This document shows positions 1 to 9,546 of a DNA stretch of 36,607 nucleotides, piece by piece. The stretch covers positions 1-36,607 of the forward strand of contig JAHDWJ010000041.1 in NCBI GenBank assembly GCA_023384415.1. The letters are read 5' to 3'. A program made the position numbers and the translations under genes. The stretch's first letter is position 1, and each line of letters starts with the position of its first letter. The notes beneath the pieces were generated by a model. The model saw nothing but the letters and a program-made list of their open reading frames with translations. It ran no database searches and was not told the DNA's origin. The DNA is from Anaerolineae bacterium (GTDB lineage Bacteria > Chloroflexota > Anaerolineae > Promineifilales > Promineifilaceae).

Positions 1-44
1 GGTTTTATTCAATACGTCAGGTGAAAAATTACCCCCAAATTCAG

Positions 45-81
45 TTCTAACCCTCCTCTGGTGGGTCGTGGTGGGAGCAAC
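45..81 (-). repeat. Degenerate terminal CRISPR repeat
   Basis: The last 26 bases (56-81) match the repeat exactly, but the left 11 bases are diverged. In crRNA orientation the 3' part with the handle is lost. This is typical of the trailer end of an array and supports a leader on the right. Confidence 0.9.
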
Positions 82-3000
82 TCCACTTTGCTAGAAATGA
101 AGTCCGCCAGGCCGCTGTTTCAGTACCCTCTGGTGGGTCGTGGTGGGAGCAACGGTGGGTACGGTCTCTATGTGCGGACAAGACACACTCTGTTTCAGTA
201 CCCTCTGGTGGGTCGTGGTGGGAGCAACGTTTATTAGCTCCTGGGAGAACGCTCCCAACAACGGTTTCAGTACCCTCTGGTGGGTCGTGGTGGGAGCAAC
301 GTTGAGGAATGCCGGGTATTCAGACGATTCGCTGAAGGTTTCAGTACCCTCTGGTGGGTCGTGGTGGGAGCAACAAATCGAGCATGGCCGATGCTCAAAC
401 CATATTGTTATGTTTCAGTACCCTCTGGTGGGTCGTGGTGGGAGCAACCCCGGATAATTGATGCAATCGCAAGTCGAAAGAGAGGTTTCAGTACCCTCTG
501 GTGGGTCGTGGTGGGAGCAACACGCTTATATCGTGTCAACGTTGTACGCTACCGCTCTGGTTTCAGTACCCTCTGGTGGGTCGTGGTGGGAGCAACATTA
601 ACTTCTACCGGCCGGGCGATTGTGAACTTGACGTTTCAGTACCCTCTGGTGGGTCGTGGTGGGAGCAACTCCGGCCGAGAGGTCGGACGGCGAGGAGCCG
701 GTAGAGTGTTTCAGTACCCTCTGGTGGGTCGTGGTGGGAGCAACATAACTCAAATTTACTGCCAGGATGTTGGCGGTGAAGTTTCAGTACCCTCTGGTGG
801 GTCGTGGTGGGAGCAACGCGGCCTCGGTCTATATCCCCCTGCTCCCAGGTGGCGTTTCAGTACCCTCTGGTGGGTCGTGGTGGGAGCAACCATTCGCAGC
901 GTCGAGTGTGACTGTTCCGCCACCAAGTTTCAGTACCCTCTGGTGGGTCGTGGTGGGAGCAACTCCCCTCGCCTTACCAGTCCATTACTCCAGCTCGGGT
1001 TTCAGTACCCTCTGGTGGGTCGTGGTGGGAGCAACACCAAAGTTAGGAATAATCATCTTGGGATAAATATCGTTTCAGTACCCTCTGGTGGGTCGTGGTG
1101 GGAGCAACACCATATTGATGGCTACTAAGCAGCCGACGGAGTGGTTTCAGTACCCTCTGGTGGGTCGTGGTGGGAGCAACATTGGTTGAACTTTTTATTC
1201 GGGCTGGGACCAGCGGTTTCAGTACCCTCTGGTGGGTCGTGGTGGGAGCAACCTATGATACCTGTAACGATGGCTTGTCAGCTCGTACCGTTTCAGTACC
1301 CTCTGGTGGGTCGTGGTGGGAGCAACACCGGCTAGACCTTTACCGGCTCTTAGATGTGGCCTGTTTCAGTACCCTCTGGTGGGTCGTGGTGGGAGCAACG
1401 CTGTTGATTATTGACAATGAGACGCATATCAGCCGGTTTCAGTACCCTCTGGTGGGTCGTGGTGGGAGCAACTCTCGCCAAATTTCAGCCTATGGACCGA
1501 TTCCCCAGTTTCAGTACCCTCTGGTGGGTCGTGGTGGGAGCAACGTTTCCGCGTCTTTGTTTCCATCGCCCGCCGGGCCAGCGTTTCAGTACCCTCTGGT
1601 GGGTCGTGGTGGGAGCAACGGCAAGCTCATTTGTTTCGATTTCGCTTGCGTCGGGTTTCAGTACCCTCTGGTGGGTCGTGGTGGGAGCAACATATGGTTG
1701 CATATACCCGGCAACCGGCTGCCAGAGTTTCAGTACCCTCTGGTGGGTCGTGGTGGGAGCAACATTTAGATAGTTATGCCCAAAGTCAGAACTACATACG
1801 TTTCAGTACCCTCTGGTGGGTCGTGGTGGGAGCAACGCTTGGGCACGAGTTATCCACAGCGGGCAACCGCCGTTTCAGTACCCTCTGGTGGGTCGTGGTG
1901 GGAGCAACTACGGTCAGCGTCATCCAGTACGCACGGGAGTCATTGTTTCAGTACCCTCTGGTGGGTCGTGGTGGGAGCAACATCCGCTGTGAGATGATCA
2001 CAGCGGTAAACAGGTCAGTTTCAGTACCCTCTGGTGGGTCGTGGTGGGAGCAACCGCCATACGTTACCGCCGCCTGGCCGGGCAATCGGGTTTCAGTACC
2101 CTCTGGTGGGTCGTGGTGGGAGCAACTATATCCCCCTGCTCTCAGGTGGCGGGGGGAAAATCGTTTCAGTACCCTCTGGTGGGTCGTGGTGGGAGCAACT
2201 CCCCCAGCCGGAACTGAACCAGCCCCGGAAATAGGTTTCAGTACCCTCTGGTGGGTCGTGGTGGGAGCAACAATAGGTCTTGTCCTTTTCGAGGGCGGGA
2301 TGATTTACGTTTCAGTACCCTCTGGTGGGTCGTGGTGGGAGCAACCCATCAGACCGCGCCGCACTGTGGGGCGCGGTCGCGGTTTCAGTACCCTCTGGTG
2401 GGTCGTGGTGGGAGCAACCTCTAATCGAGGGCGGCAAAGTGACCGAGACCGGCGGTTTCAGTACCCTCTGGTGGGTCGTGGTGGGAGCAACCGGAGTGGG
2501 CGTACTGCGCCCTACGCGACATTCCCGAGTTTCAGTACCCTCTGGTGGGTCGTGGTGGGAGCAACGCGATCAATGATTCCATATCATCTATCGTCACATA
2601 GTTTCAGTACCCTCTGGTGGGTCGTGGTGGGAGCAACACGAGCATTACACCCGCAAAAACAAGTTTAGAACTTGTTTCAGTACCCTCTGGTGGGTCGTGG
2701 TGGGAGCAACACCCTTGTTTTCGTTTACGGCACACTTAGGAGAGGTGTTTCAGTACCCTCTGGTGGGTCGTGGTGGGAGCAACGCGGCCGCGTCCGTATA
2801 TGCCCAGCAGGCCGGATATGTTTCAGTACCCTCTGGTGGGTCGTGGTGGGAGCAACGGTCTCGCGCTCGCCGCAGTTTTTCGTTACTGTGCCGTTTCAGT
2901 ACCCTCTGGTGGGTCGTGGTGGGAGCAACCCCGCTGTGGGACGCGGTCACTGGTAGCCCCCAGTGTTTCAGTACCCTCTGGTGGGTCGTGGTGGGAGCAA

Positions 3001-5838
3001 CCGAAGGTCGGCTGCCCGCCGACCGCGCCGCACTATGTTTCAGTACCCTCTGGTGGGTCGTGGTGGGAGCAACCGTACTCCCGGCTCTCCATCCATGCCG
3101 TCAGCATGAGTTTCAGTACCCTCTGGTGGGTCGTGGTGGGAGCAACCGTTCGGGGTTGGCGAACGCAGAGACTATTGCTAAGGTTTCAGTACCCTCTGGT
3201 GGGTCGTGGTGGGAGCAACTCGGCAGGCGGTTTTGATACCGCCGCCGGTACAAAGGTTTCAGTACCCTCTGGTGGGTCGTGGTGGGAGCAACGACTTGTT
3301 CAGCGAACGTTATCAGCCCTATATCAAGTTTCAGTACCCTCTGGTGGGTCGTGGTGGGAGCAACCCCAAGAACATTTAGAGGCGAATATGACATTATCAC
3401 GTTTCAGTACCCTCTGGTGGGTCGTGGTGGGAGCAACTACCAAAAAAATAAGACGGATTGAGGAAAAATAAAGTTTCAGTACCCTCTGGTGGGTCGTGGT
3501 GGGAGCAACAACTCATCGGGTCGTGAGCCGCTGTGGGGTACACCGTTTCAGTACCCTCTGGTGGGTCGTGGTGGGAGCAACCCTTTCGTTTGCCCGCGGT
3601 GACATAACTGGACATTGGTTTCAGTACCCTCTGGTGGGTCGTGGTGGGAGCAACCCAGAGCGAACAGCGGAACGATAAAATGAGCCTCGTTTCAGTACCC
3701 TCTGGTGGGTCGTGGTGGGAGCAACAGCGAAAATGAACACCGCAATACGACACCGATTGAGTTTCAGTACCCTCTGGTGGGTCGTGGTGGGAGCAACAAA
3801 CCGCCAGCGGCACGATGTACCATCTATCCTCTGGTTTCAGTACCCTCTGGTGGGTCGTGGTGGGAGCAACAGCGCGGCCGCGCTTGTTTATCGCTGCGTC
3901 TCGCGGGTTTCAGTACCCTCTGGTGGGTCGTGGTGGGAGCAACTTTCTCCAATCGCCAGCCAGGTGATTGCACCACCCTGTTTCAGTACCCTCTGGTGGG
4001 TCGTGGTGGGAGCAACGCCGGGTGGATTGGTATAGACGAATATTTTCCGTCGTTTCAGTACCCTCTGGTGGGTCGTGGTGGGAGCAACCATAGCTGATAG
4101 CCGTCTCGCTGCACGATGTTAAATGTTTCAGTACCCTCTGGTGGGTCGTGGTGGGAGCAACACACAACTGCGTCAGGCTTTGGTGGAGCTGAGCAAAGGT
4201 TTCAGTACCCTCTGGTGGGTCGTGGTGGGAGCAACCCAGACGACCGACTGCCATCAGACCGCGCCGCACTATGTTTCAGTACCCTCTGGTGGGTCGTGGT
4301 GGGAGCAACCATACGAACACCTTGAAGCCCGCATGAGGTTCAACCGTTTCAGTACCCTCTGGTGGGTCGTGGTGGGAGCAACCCAGACGACCGACTGCCA
4401 TCAGACCGCGCCGCACTATGTTTCAGTACCCTCTGGTGGGTCGTGGTGGGAGCAACCGCTCTGGTAGTCCGGGCACTCACAACTAAACTGTGTTTCAGTA
4501 CCCTCTGGTGGGTCGTGGTGGGAGCAACCCGCACCCGGGACATTTCCAGCATGATCATCTGCAAGTTTCAGTACCCTCTGGTGGGTCGTGGTGGGAGCAA
4601 CTGGCAATAAAATCTAATTCCCCGTCTAAATTACAATGTTTCAGTACCCTCTGGTGGGTCGTGGTGGGAGCAACACGCTTTTGCTTCCAGATCAAACTCT
4701 ACAGCCACATGTTTCAGTACCCTCTGGTGGGTCGTGGTGGGAGCAACTACCAGAGATTGACTATACCAACCTCTGGTAAATGGGTTTCAGTACCCTCTGG
4801 TGGGTCGTGGTGGGAGCAACTCGCTATCCAGGAGATGAAAGTAAAACAAATCTATCTGTTTCAGTACCCTCTGGTGGGTCGTGGTGGGAGCAACCAATAC
4901 AACGAACCAGTAACCAGGCCGTCAGCATGAGGTTTCAGTACCCTCTGGTGGGTCGTGGTGGGAGCAACTCTGGGGTTTGGGCAAACTCATCCGCAATTTT
5001 AAGGTTTCAGTACCCTCTGGTGGGTCGTGGTGGGAGCAACATTGATCATCAGTTACCACGATCCAAAGTTCCACAAGTTTCAGTACCCTCTGGTGGGTCG
5101 TGGTGGGAGCAACAAATATGAATATGACCAATACAAGTGGGATAAAGTGTTTCAGTACCCTCTGGTGGGTCGTGGTGGGAGCAACGTGGCTGCCTGGCAT
5201 TGACATGATCGTAGCCACCCCGTTTCAGTACCCTCTGGTGGGTCGTGGTGGGAGCAACCCCCTCCAGCGGCCAACCCGCCCCCCAAAGTGCTGGTTTCAG
5301 TACCCTCTGGTGGGTCGTGGTGGGAGCAACGCGAAACTGGAGCATGTGGACGAGGCGTATCTGAATGTTTCAGTACCCTCTGGTGGGTCGTGGTGGGAGC
5401 AACTCAGTTATTCGCATGTTACACTCCCTATAACTAAAATGTTTCAGTACCCTCTGGTGGGTCGTGGTGGGAGCAACTATGGACGAGCTCCAGGAGCGTT
5501 ACGACGCCCTGGGGTTTCAGTACCCTCTGGTGGGTCGTGGTGGGAGCAACCCGCCGTAATCCTACAATTTGATGATGCCCAACGTGTTTCAGTACCCTCT
5601 GGTGGGTCGTGGTGGGAGCAACCCTCTTGCAGATGGGACGAGATTGTTGGGGTTATGTTTCAGTACCCTCTGGTGGGTCGTGGTGGGAGCAACGACGTCC
5701 GTACCACCGGTTTGCGTCAAGGTCTGTTGTTTCAGTACCCTCTGGTGGGTCGTGGTGGGAGCAACACCGTCAAGCTGCGTGTACAACAACATGTCCCCCA
5801 CGTTTCAGTACCCTCTGGTGGGTCGTGGTGGGAGCAAC
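45..5838 (-). CRISPR. CRISPR array, 80 repeats / 79 spacers
   Basis: The 37-bp repeat reads on the plus strand as GTTTCAGTACCCTCTGGTGG followed by GTCGTGGTGGGAGCAAC. It recurs every 71-75 bp, the first full copy at 117-153 and the last at 5802-5838. I saw no variation among the full copies. Spacers are 34-38 bp. Read on the minus strand the repeat starts GTTGCTCCC and ends ACTGAAAC, the usual 8-nt 5' handle of type I-B and III crRNAs. Just before the handle ACCC-ACCAGA-GGGT can form the short stem-loop that Cas6 cuts behind. I therefore infer leftward transcription from the 5839-6117 side, with the newest spacers at the right. Many open frames run through the array, but they are repeat artefacts. 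Several spacers are duplicated or overlap (see findings). Confidence 0.99.
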
Positions 5839-6117
5839 CGCCCACGATTTTCGCCCCCAATGTGGGTAAAATGGTAACAAATCTTAACAACGGCGCAAAT
5901 AAGGGCTTTGTCGCGGCCGCATTTTCCCTTTTTTTCCATCTTTTTTACCGTAAAGGGGGGGATGTTCGTAAAACAAAATTTGCGGCCGCCTTCCGCTGAT
6001 TTGCGCCGGCTGGCTCTCTGGGGATGATGGTAGGGGTGAGGAAATGGGGGTACAGCGGCCACTGTCGCCGCCGATTTGCGAGAAAAGGGCTGAGAATAGG
6101 GGGCTGGAACAGGTTGG
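5839..6117 (-). promoter_or_regulatory. CRISPR leader region
   Basis: This gene-free stretch lies between the leader-proximal repeat and the end of cas4. It should hold the array promoter and the integration signals recognised by Cas1-Cas2. On the plus strand it is A/T-rich near the array and has poly-pyrimidine runs around 5920-5950. It carries two GCGGCCGC palindromes, at 5913-5920 and about 5979-5987. I could not identify a convincing -35/-10 pair. Leader status is inferred from repeat orientation and the degenerate repeat at the opposite end. Confidence 0.75.
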
Positions 6118-6717
6118 CTAATCCACATCGTTGCAAAAGCGGCGAAATTCACAATCTACGCAGCGGCCGCGTACCGGGGTTGGGTCAGGATGGTGTTGAT
6201 TATAGGCGATCTGGTACATCTTTTCCAGGGCCTGGTTAAGCTGGCGACGTAAAGCCGGGGTGAAGGGGATGGGGATAGCTGTGCGGGTGGGGATGAGATA
6301 AAGAAAGCCGCGTTCGATTTTCTTAGCGGCCGCGCCCGGCCAGGCGGCTTCAAGGAGGCGGGCATAGGCCATTAATTGTAACCGATGGTGGGGACTCTCC
6401 TTCTTACTGGCTTTGTAATCTACAGGAATCAATTCATCAGCCGTCTCGATAAGCAAATCTATTTGCCCGGAGAGACGCCATTGGGGAGCATAGAGAGAGA
6501 GGTTGAACAGCCGTTCCCCCTGCTCCAGGCCGTAGGTGCGTAAACTGCGCCGCTTTTCGTTCCCTTCGGCCTTCTGGTGGGCAATAGTTCCCTCTTCCAT
6601 TTTGTAGGTGAGCGGCCGCACTTCGGGCAGCACCGTCTGGTAATAAAAGATGCGGGGGCAGTAAACGTATTGCTTGAGATCTATGACACGGAAGGTGAAA
6701 GGGTCGTGGTCGAGCAT
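6118..6717 (-). CDS. cas4: CRISPR-associated exonuclease Cas4
   Basis: Cas4 is an Fe-S exonuclease of the RecB/PD-(D/E)XK fold that trims prespacers and helps choose PAM-correct spacers with Cas1-Cas2. The 199-residue product has the normal length. Four cysteines can ligate the Fe-S cluster: C20 in YVYCPR, then C186, C189 and C195 in a CVDCEFRRFC motif. The nuclease core is visible as H47 (IAHQ), D87 (GQIDLL) and D100/K102 in IPVDYKASK. The usual Glu of the EXK motif is Asp here, a tolerated variant. It is the last gene of the minus-strand adaptation block cas1-cas2-cas4 and ends directly at the leader. Its presence fits the type I-B system in this locus, since type III systems usually lack it. 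Confidence 0.96.
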   Translation of the reverse strand: MLDHDPFTFRVIDLKQYVYCPRIFYYQTVLPEVRPLTYKMEEGTIAHQKAEGNEKRRSLRTYGLEQGERLFNLSLYAPQWRLSGQIDLLIETADELIPVDYKASKKESPHHRLQLMAYARLLEAAWPGAAAKKIERGFLYLIPTRTAIPIPFTPALRRQLNQALEKMYQIAYNQHHPDPTPVRGRCVDCEFRRFCNDVD

Positions 6718-6811
6718 GGGGGACTCCGTAGGGGTGAGGGATGAGGGGTAATATTTAGAAGTAGAGACTGCTCACTGCTTATGGCTTACCACTCACTGGT
6801 AAACTCGCAGA
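6718..6811. repeat. Phrase-like intergenic repeat between cas2 and cas4
   Basis: The spacer holds short reiterated words (CTCACTGCTTATGGCTTACC, then CACTCACTGG). A similar phrase, GATAACTGCTTACTGG, lies in the cas1-cas2 gap at about 7101-7116. No gene or clear terminator is visible. Confidence 0.5.
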
Positions 6812-7060
6812 CTACTCCTGTTTCACATGACCCAGCCGGTTGTTCCAATCGGTGGCGCAGATGGGGATAAGCTGGATGTTGCCCGGTTTTTTGCCCAGGA
6901 TGCGCCGGATTTTAAGGAACAGCTCTTCTTGTAAGTTGCGGGATATGTTGCCGCTGAACGCGCTGTATTGCAGCCGATCCAGGCCATAATCCAGGCAGGC
7001 GTCGGCAATTTTGCTGCGGGCACGGTCATTGGGAATATCGTAGATGAGCAGGCAGTTCAT
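6812..7060 (-). CDS. cas2: CRISPR adaptation protein Cas2
   Basis: Cas2 dimers bridge two Cas1 dimers in the spacer integrase. The 82-residue product begins MNCLLIYDIPNDRAR, the first beta strand and conserved Asp of the ferredoxin-like Cas2 fold, and continues with a typical SAFSGNI segment. I chose the ATG at 7058-7060 because family similarity begins there. An upstream ATG at 7126 would add 22 residues unlike any Cas2 and overlap the end of cas1. The Shine-Dalgarno sequence ahead of the chosen start is weak, so translation may depend on coupling to cas1, which ends 59 bp upstream. Confidence 0.94.
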   Translation of the reverse strand: MNCLLIYDIPNDRARSKIADACLDYGLDRLQYSAFSGNISRNLQEELFLKIRRILGKKPGNIQLIPICATDWNNRLGHVKQE

Positions 7061-7119
7061 GGCAAGAGTGGAGGGTGGACAATGGAGAGTGCCGCGTACT
7101 GATAACTGCTTACTGGCTG

Positions 7120-8163
7120 TTACCAACTGGCAGCAAATGGTTCATAGCTGGGGCGTTCACCACGCAAGTAGGTAGCCAGGCGGCGGGCCTGGGTCTGAAT
7201 GATGTGGCGCAGGGTATGCCGCTTTTGTTCGTACAGTTCGGCTGATTCCAGCCGGTCCAGCACTTTTTGGGCCAACTGTTTGCGCGTAGTTTCCGTGAGC
7301 AGCCCTTTTTCATCTTGCTCAAGTTTGACTCCTTTGTTGACCAGGCCGAGCATGGTGCGGTCTACAATGGGGGCACGGAACTCTTCGATGAGGTCCAGGA
7401 CGAGGCTGGGTTTGCCGGGGCGGTCAGTATGGATGAAACCGGCGTAGGGGTCGAGGCCGGCCAAAACGATGGCCCGGTGGATTTCGCCGTAGAGGATGCC
7501 GTAGCCGTAGTTGAGGGCAGAGTTAAAAGGATCAGTGGCCCCGCGGCCGCGGCGGCCAGGCCAGGCTAACCGTTCGGGCAGGAGCAGCTCAATGCCGCGC
7601 CAATATTTCTGGGCTGCCCGCCCCTCTATGGAGAAGATCTGTTCTCGTACTTCTTCGATATAATACCCTTCATGCCGGGCGATGGTGTCCAGGGCACGGA
7701 TTTCTTCCTGATGGTCAATAATTTCAACCGCCAGCAGGCGTAACTCCTGGTGCAAATCGGGATTGGTCTCTTTGCGGTATTTGGCCGCATATTTGAGCAG
7801 GGCAGCCTGGTTATCTATTTTGCCAGAGGTGAAAGCCAGAGCGACCTGCCAGCCCAGGGCGGTGTTGTAGGCATTGAGCTGGGCCCGGCGGGTGAGAACG
7901 GTGCCAACCAGTCCGGAACTGTAGAGGCTGGCATAGGGGCTGCCGCGGCCGCTGAGGAAATGGATGGGAATGCCATGTTCAGTGCAGGCACGGATGGCGT
8001 CGGCAGAGATGGAGACACCGCTGTTAGCGATGGTGATAGATTCGAGATGAAGCAGGGGGGCCTGGGCCAGAGTTTCTTTGGCTTTGGTAATTTTGATGCG
8101 GCCGCTGTATTTGCCGACGTGGCTGCCGAATTGGTCGGCAATGAGATGGGAGATGATGGGCAT
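7120..8163 (-). CDS. cas1: CRISPR integrase Cas1
   Basis: Cas1 is the metal-dependent integrase that inserts new spacers at the leader end of the array. The start MPIISHLIAD is preceded by GAGGT at good spacing. A start five codons further upstream is possible but lies before the ribosome site. The 347-residue protein shows the full active-site pattern: E180 in SIEGRAAQKYW, H245 in GFIHTDRPGKPSLVLDL, and acidic residues D257/E260 in the DLIEEFR helix. It is the first gene of the minus-strand cas1-cas2-cas4 unit and diverges from the signalling genes starting at 8640. It is not fused to a reverse transcriptase or Cas4, so the type III-B complex here must use DNA-derived spacers. Confidence 0.97.
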   Translation of the reverse strand: MPIISHLIADQFGSHVGKYSGRIKITKAKETLAQAPLLHLESITIANSGVSISADAIRACTEHGIPIHFLSGRGSPYASLYSSGLVGTVLTRRAQLNAYNTALGWQVALAFTSGKIDNQAALLKYAAKYRKETNPDLHQELRLLAVEIIDHQEEIRALDTIARHEGYYIEEVREQIFSIEGRAAQKYWRGIELLLPERLAWPGRRGRGATDPFNSALNYGYGILYGEIHRAIVLAGLDPYAGFIHTDRPGKPSLVLDLIEEFRAPIVDRTMLGLVNKGVKLEQDEKGLLTETTRKQLAQKVLDRLESAELYEQKRHTLRHIIQTQARRLATYLRGERPSYEPFAASW

Positions 8164-8639
8164 ATAAACCTCACACAAAAGAACTTAACCCCCAAAATAC
8201 AAAAAGATACTGTCTGGACTCTGGCGAAAATTGATTTCACCAGTGCTAATAACCAATACACCAATACACTAATTCAGCAATTCACAATTTGGTTTGATCG
8301 CCTGAGGGTAAATTCTCAGACTGATATGGAAAATGTTTTAACAGTGGTATGAAGGAGTAAGGCATCCCCCGATGCCGCTGGTGATGAACCGTTCGCACGT
8401 GGCATACTCACGCCTCTCTATACCGATATTGATTCCAAATTGAGAATTGCTGACAGTAATTACCAGTGATTAAATTAAAAAACGCCAGACTTAAGTAGGA
8501 TTAAACAAAAGTAGCACATAAGCGAACTAAAAAACATCACAGCTAATTACTAGAAATCGTAGTAGTTTTTTCCCATTTCGTTATAATTGTTATAACTTCA
8601 TCCAGTGCCCTGAGGTTTGCTTTAAAATAGAAACAACCT
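8164..8639. promoter_or_regulatory. Divergent intergenic region between cas1 and the CARF-HTH gene
   Basis: This 476-bp A/T-rich stretch has no convincing gene. Both transcription units start from it, so it should carry two promoters. It contains the palindrome at 8580-8596. Near 8245-8275 it has the complement of a GTGTATTGGTGTATTGG phrase that resembles a repeat upstream of the carbamoyltransferase at about 34630-34660. Confidence 0.6.
8580..8596. promoter_or_regulatory. 17-bp palindrome overlapping a TATAAT box
   Basis: GTTATAATTGTTATAAC is a perfect 7-3-7 inverted repeat 43 bp upstream of the CARF-HTH start. Its left arm contains TATAAT (8582-8587), a consensus -10 hexamer. No good -35 is visible at 16-18 bp spacing. 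An operator covering the -10 box would suit control by the adjacent HTH protein, but that link is inference. Confidence 0.55.
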
Positions 8640-9509
8640 ATGCCCTTTCATCACCAGACCCTTATTGCTACACTCAGCAGCGAACCACAAGGGATTACCC
8701 GTGTTTTAGATTGGCTGCTACAGCAAGGCTATCCCATTGGCGAACTAATTGTAGTACATACAACTGGGGACATCATTCAACCAGCCCTGCAAACGGTAAT
8801 AGATGAATTTGGGGCCGGTGTTTACCCAGATATTCGCTATCGTACTGTAGTGATTAGTGGTCCTCATGGGCCAGTTGCAGACATCCGCACGGCCGATGAT
8901 ACAGGGGCTTTGTTACAAACGTTGTATCGTGTCATCCGGCAGGCCCGGCAGTTGAATAACCCTATTCATTTGAGTATCACTAGCGGCCGCAAAACGATGG
9001 CCGTTTATGCTATGGTGGCGGCGCAGCTCCTGTTTACGGAGCAAGACCGCATCTGGCACATGATGGCCACAGACGAACTGGGAGTTATTGATAAGCGGCT
9101 TCATGCTACATCAAATGAATTAATGGAAATGGTTGAAGTACCAGTTTTGCGTTGGGCAGATGCAGCTACAGCCGCTGCTTTGTTAGTAGTAGATAATCCC
9201 TGGGAAGCTATTCAACACCAATATTCCTTTACCCAAAGCGAAAGAACACGGCGGCGGCAAGATTTTTTGCGATACCGTTTGTCTAAGAAGGAACAAGAAC
9301 TAGTTACTCTATTAGTGCGTACCGGGCTAGACAACAGCGGTTTGGCCCAAAAATTGGGAAAGCGAGAGCAAACAATAGCCAATCAATTAACAGAGGTATA
9401 CCGTAAATTTGAGGAATGGTGGGGGGTCCCTGGTGCAGGTATAGCAGGAACACGGGCAGTACTCATTGCAGAGCTTGCACCCTATCTGGCCGTAGTGGAA
9501 AAACGCTAA
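8640..9509 (+). CDS. CARF-like (NE0113-type) domain protein with C-terminal HTH
   Basis: The 289-residue protein has two parts. Residues 1-190 look like a CARF/ring-nuclease-type Rossmann domain of the NE0113 class. The first strand runs into LSSEPQGITRVLDWL, and residues 109-131 carry the hallmark IHLSITSGRKTMAVYA segment. Such domains bind cyclic oligoadenylates made by Cas10, and some cleave them. Residues 214-262 (LSKKEQELVTLLVRTG, then LAQKLGKREQTIANQL) read as a LuxR/GerE-like helix-turn-helix. The combination suggests a second-messenger-dependent transcription factor controlling this locus, possibly through the palindrome just upstream. No HEPN motif is visible, so it is probably not itself a nuclease toxin. 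The SD sequence is weak, and the ATG follows an A-rich stretch. Confidence 0.8.
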   Translation: MPFHHQTLIATLSSEPQGITRVLDWLLQQGYPIGELIVVHTTGDIIQPALQTVIDEFGAGVYPDIRYRTVVISGPHGPVADIRTADDTGALLQTLYRVIRQARQLNNPIHLSITSGRKTMAVYAMVAAQLLFTEQDRIWHMMATDELGVIDKRLHATSNELMEMVEVPVLRWADAATAAALLVVDNPWEAIQHQYSFTQSERTRRRQDFLRYRLSKKEQELVTLLVRTGLDNSGLAQKLGKREQTIANQLTEVYRKFEEWWGVPGAGIAGTRAVLIAELAPYLAVVEKR

Positions 9510-9546
9510 AATTCATAAATACTGATTTATTTTAGGAGGTAGGGAT

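Noticed and set aside
4748..4783. Inverted repeat TACCAGAG/CTCTGGTA within a spacer
   Set aside because: It is an 8-bp arm in one spacer, with no counterpart nearby; probably chance.
140..5877. Many long open frames with repeating motifs across the array, both strands
   Set aside because: They are translations of the 37-bp repeat plus spacers and have no ribosome sites or family similarity.
5805..6239. Open frames in and around the leader (minus 5805-6152; plus 6024-6239)
   Set aside because: They are low-complexity, overlap the leader or cas4, and match no family I know.
7750..8352. Plus-strand frame opposite cas1
   Set aside because: It is a shadow of cas1; the minus strand carries all Cas1 active-site motifs.
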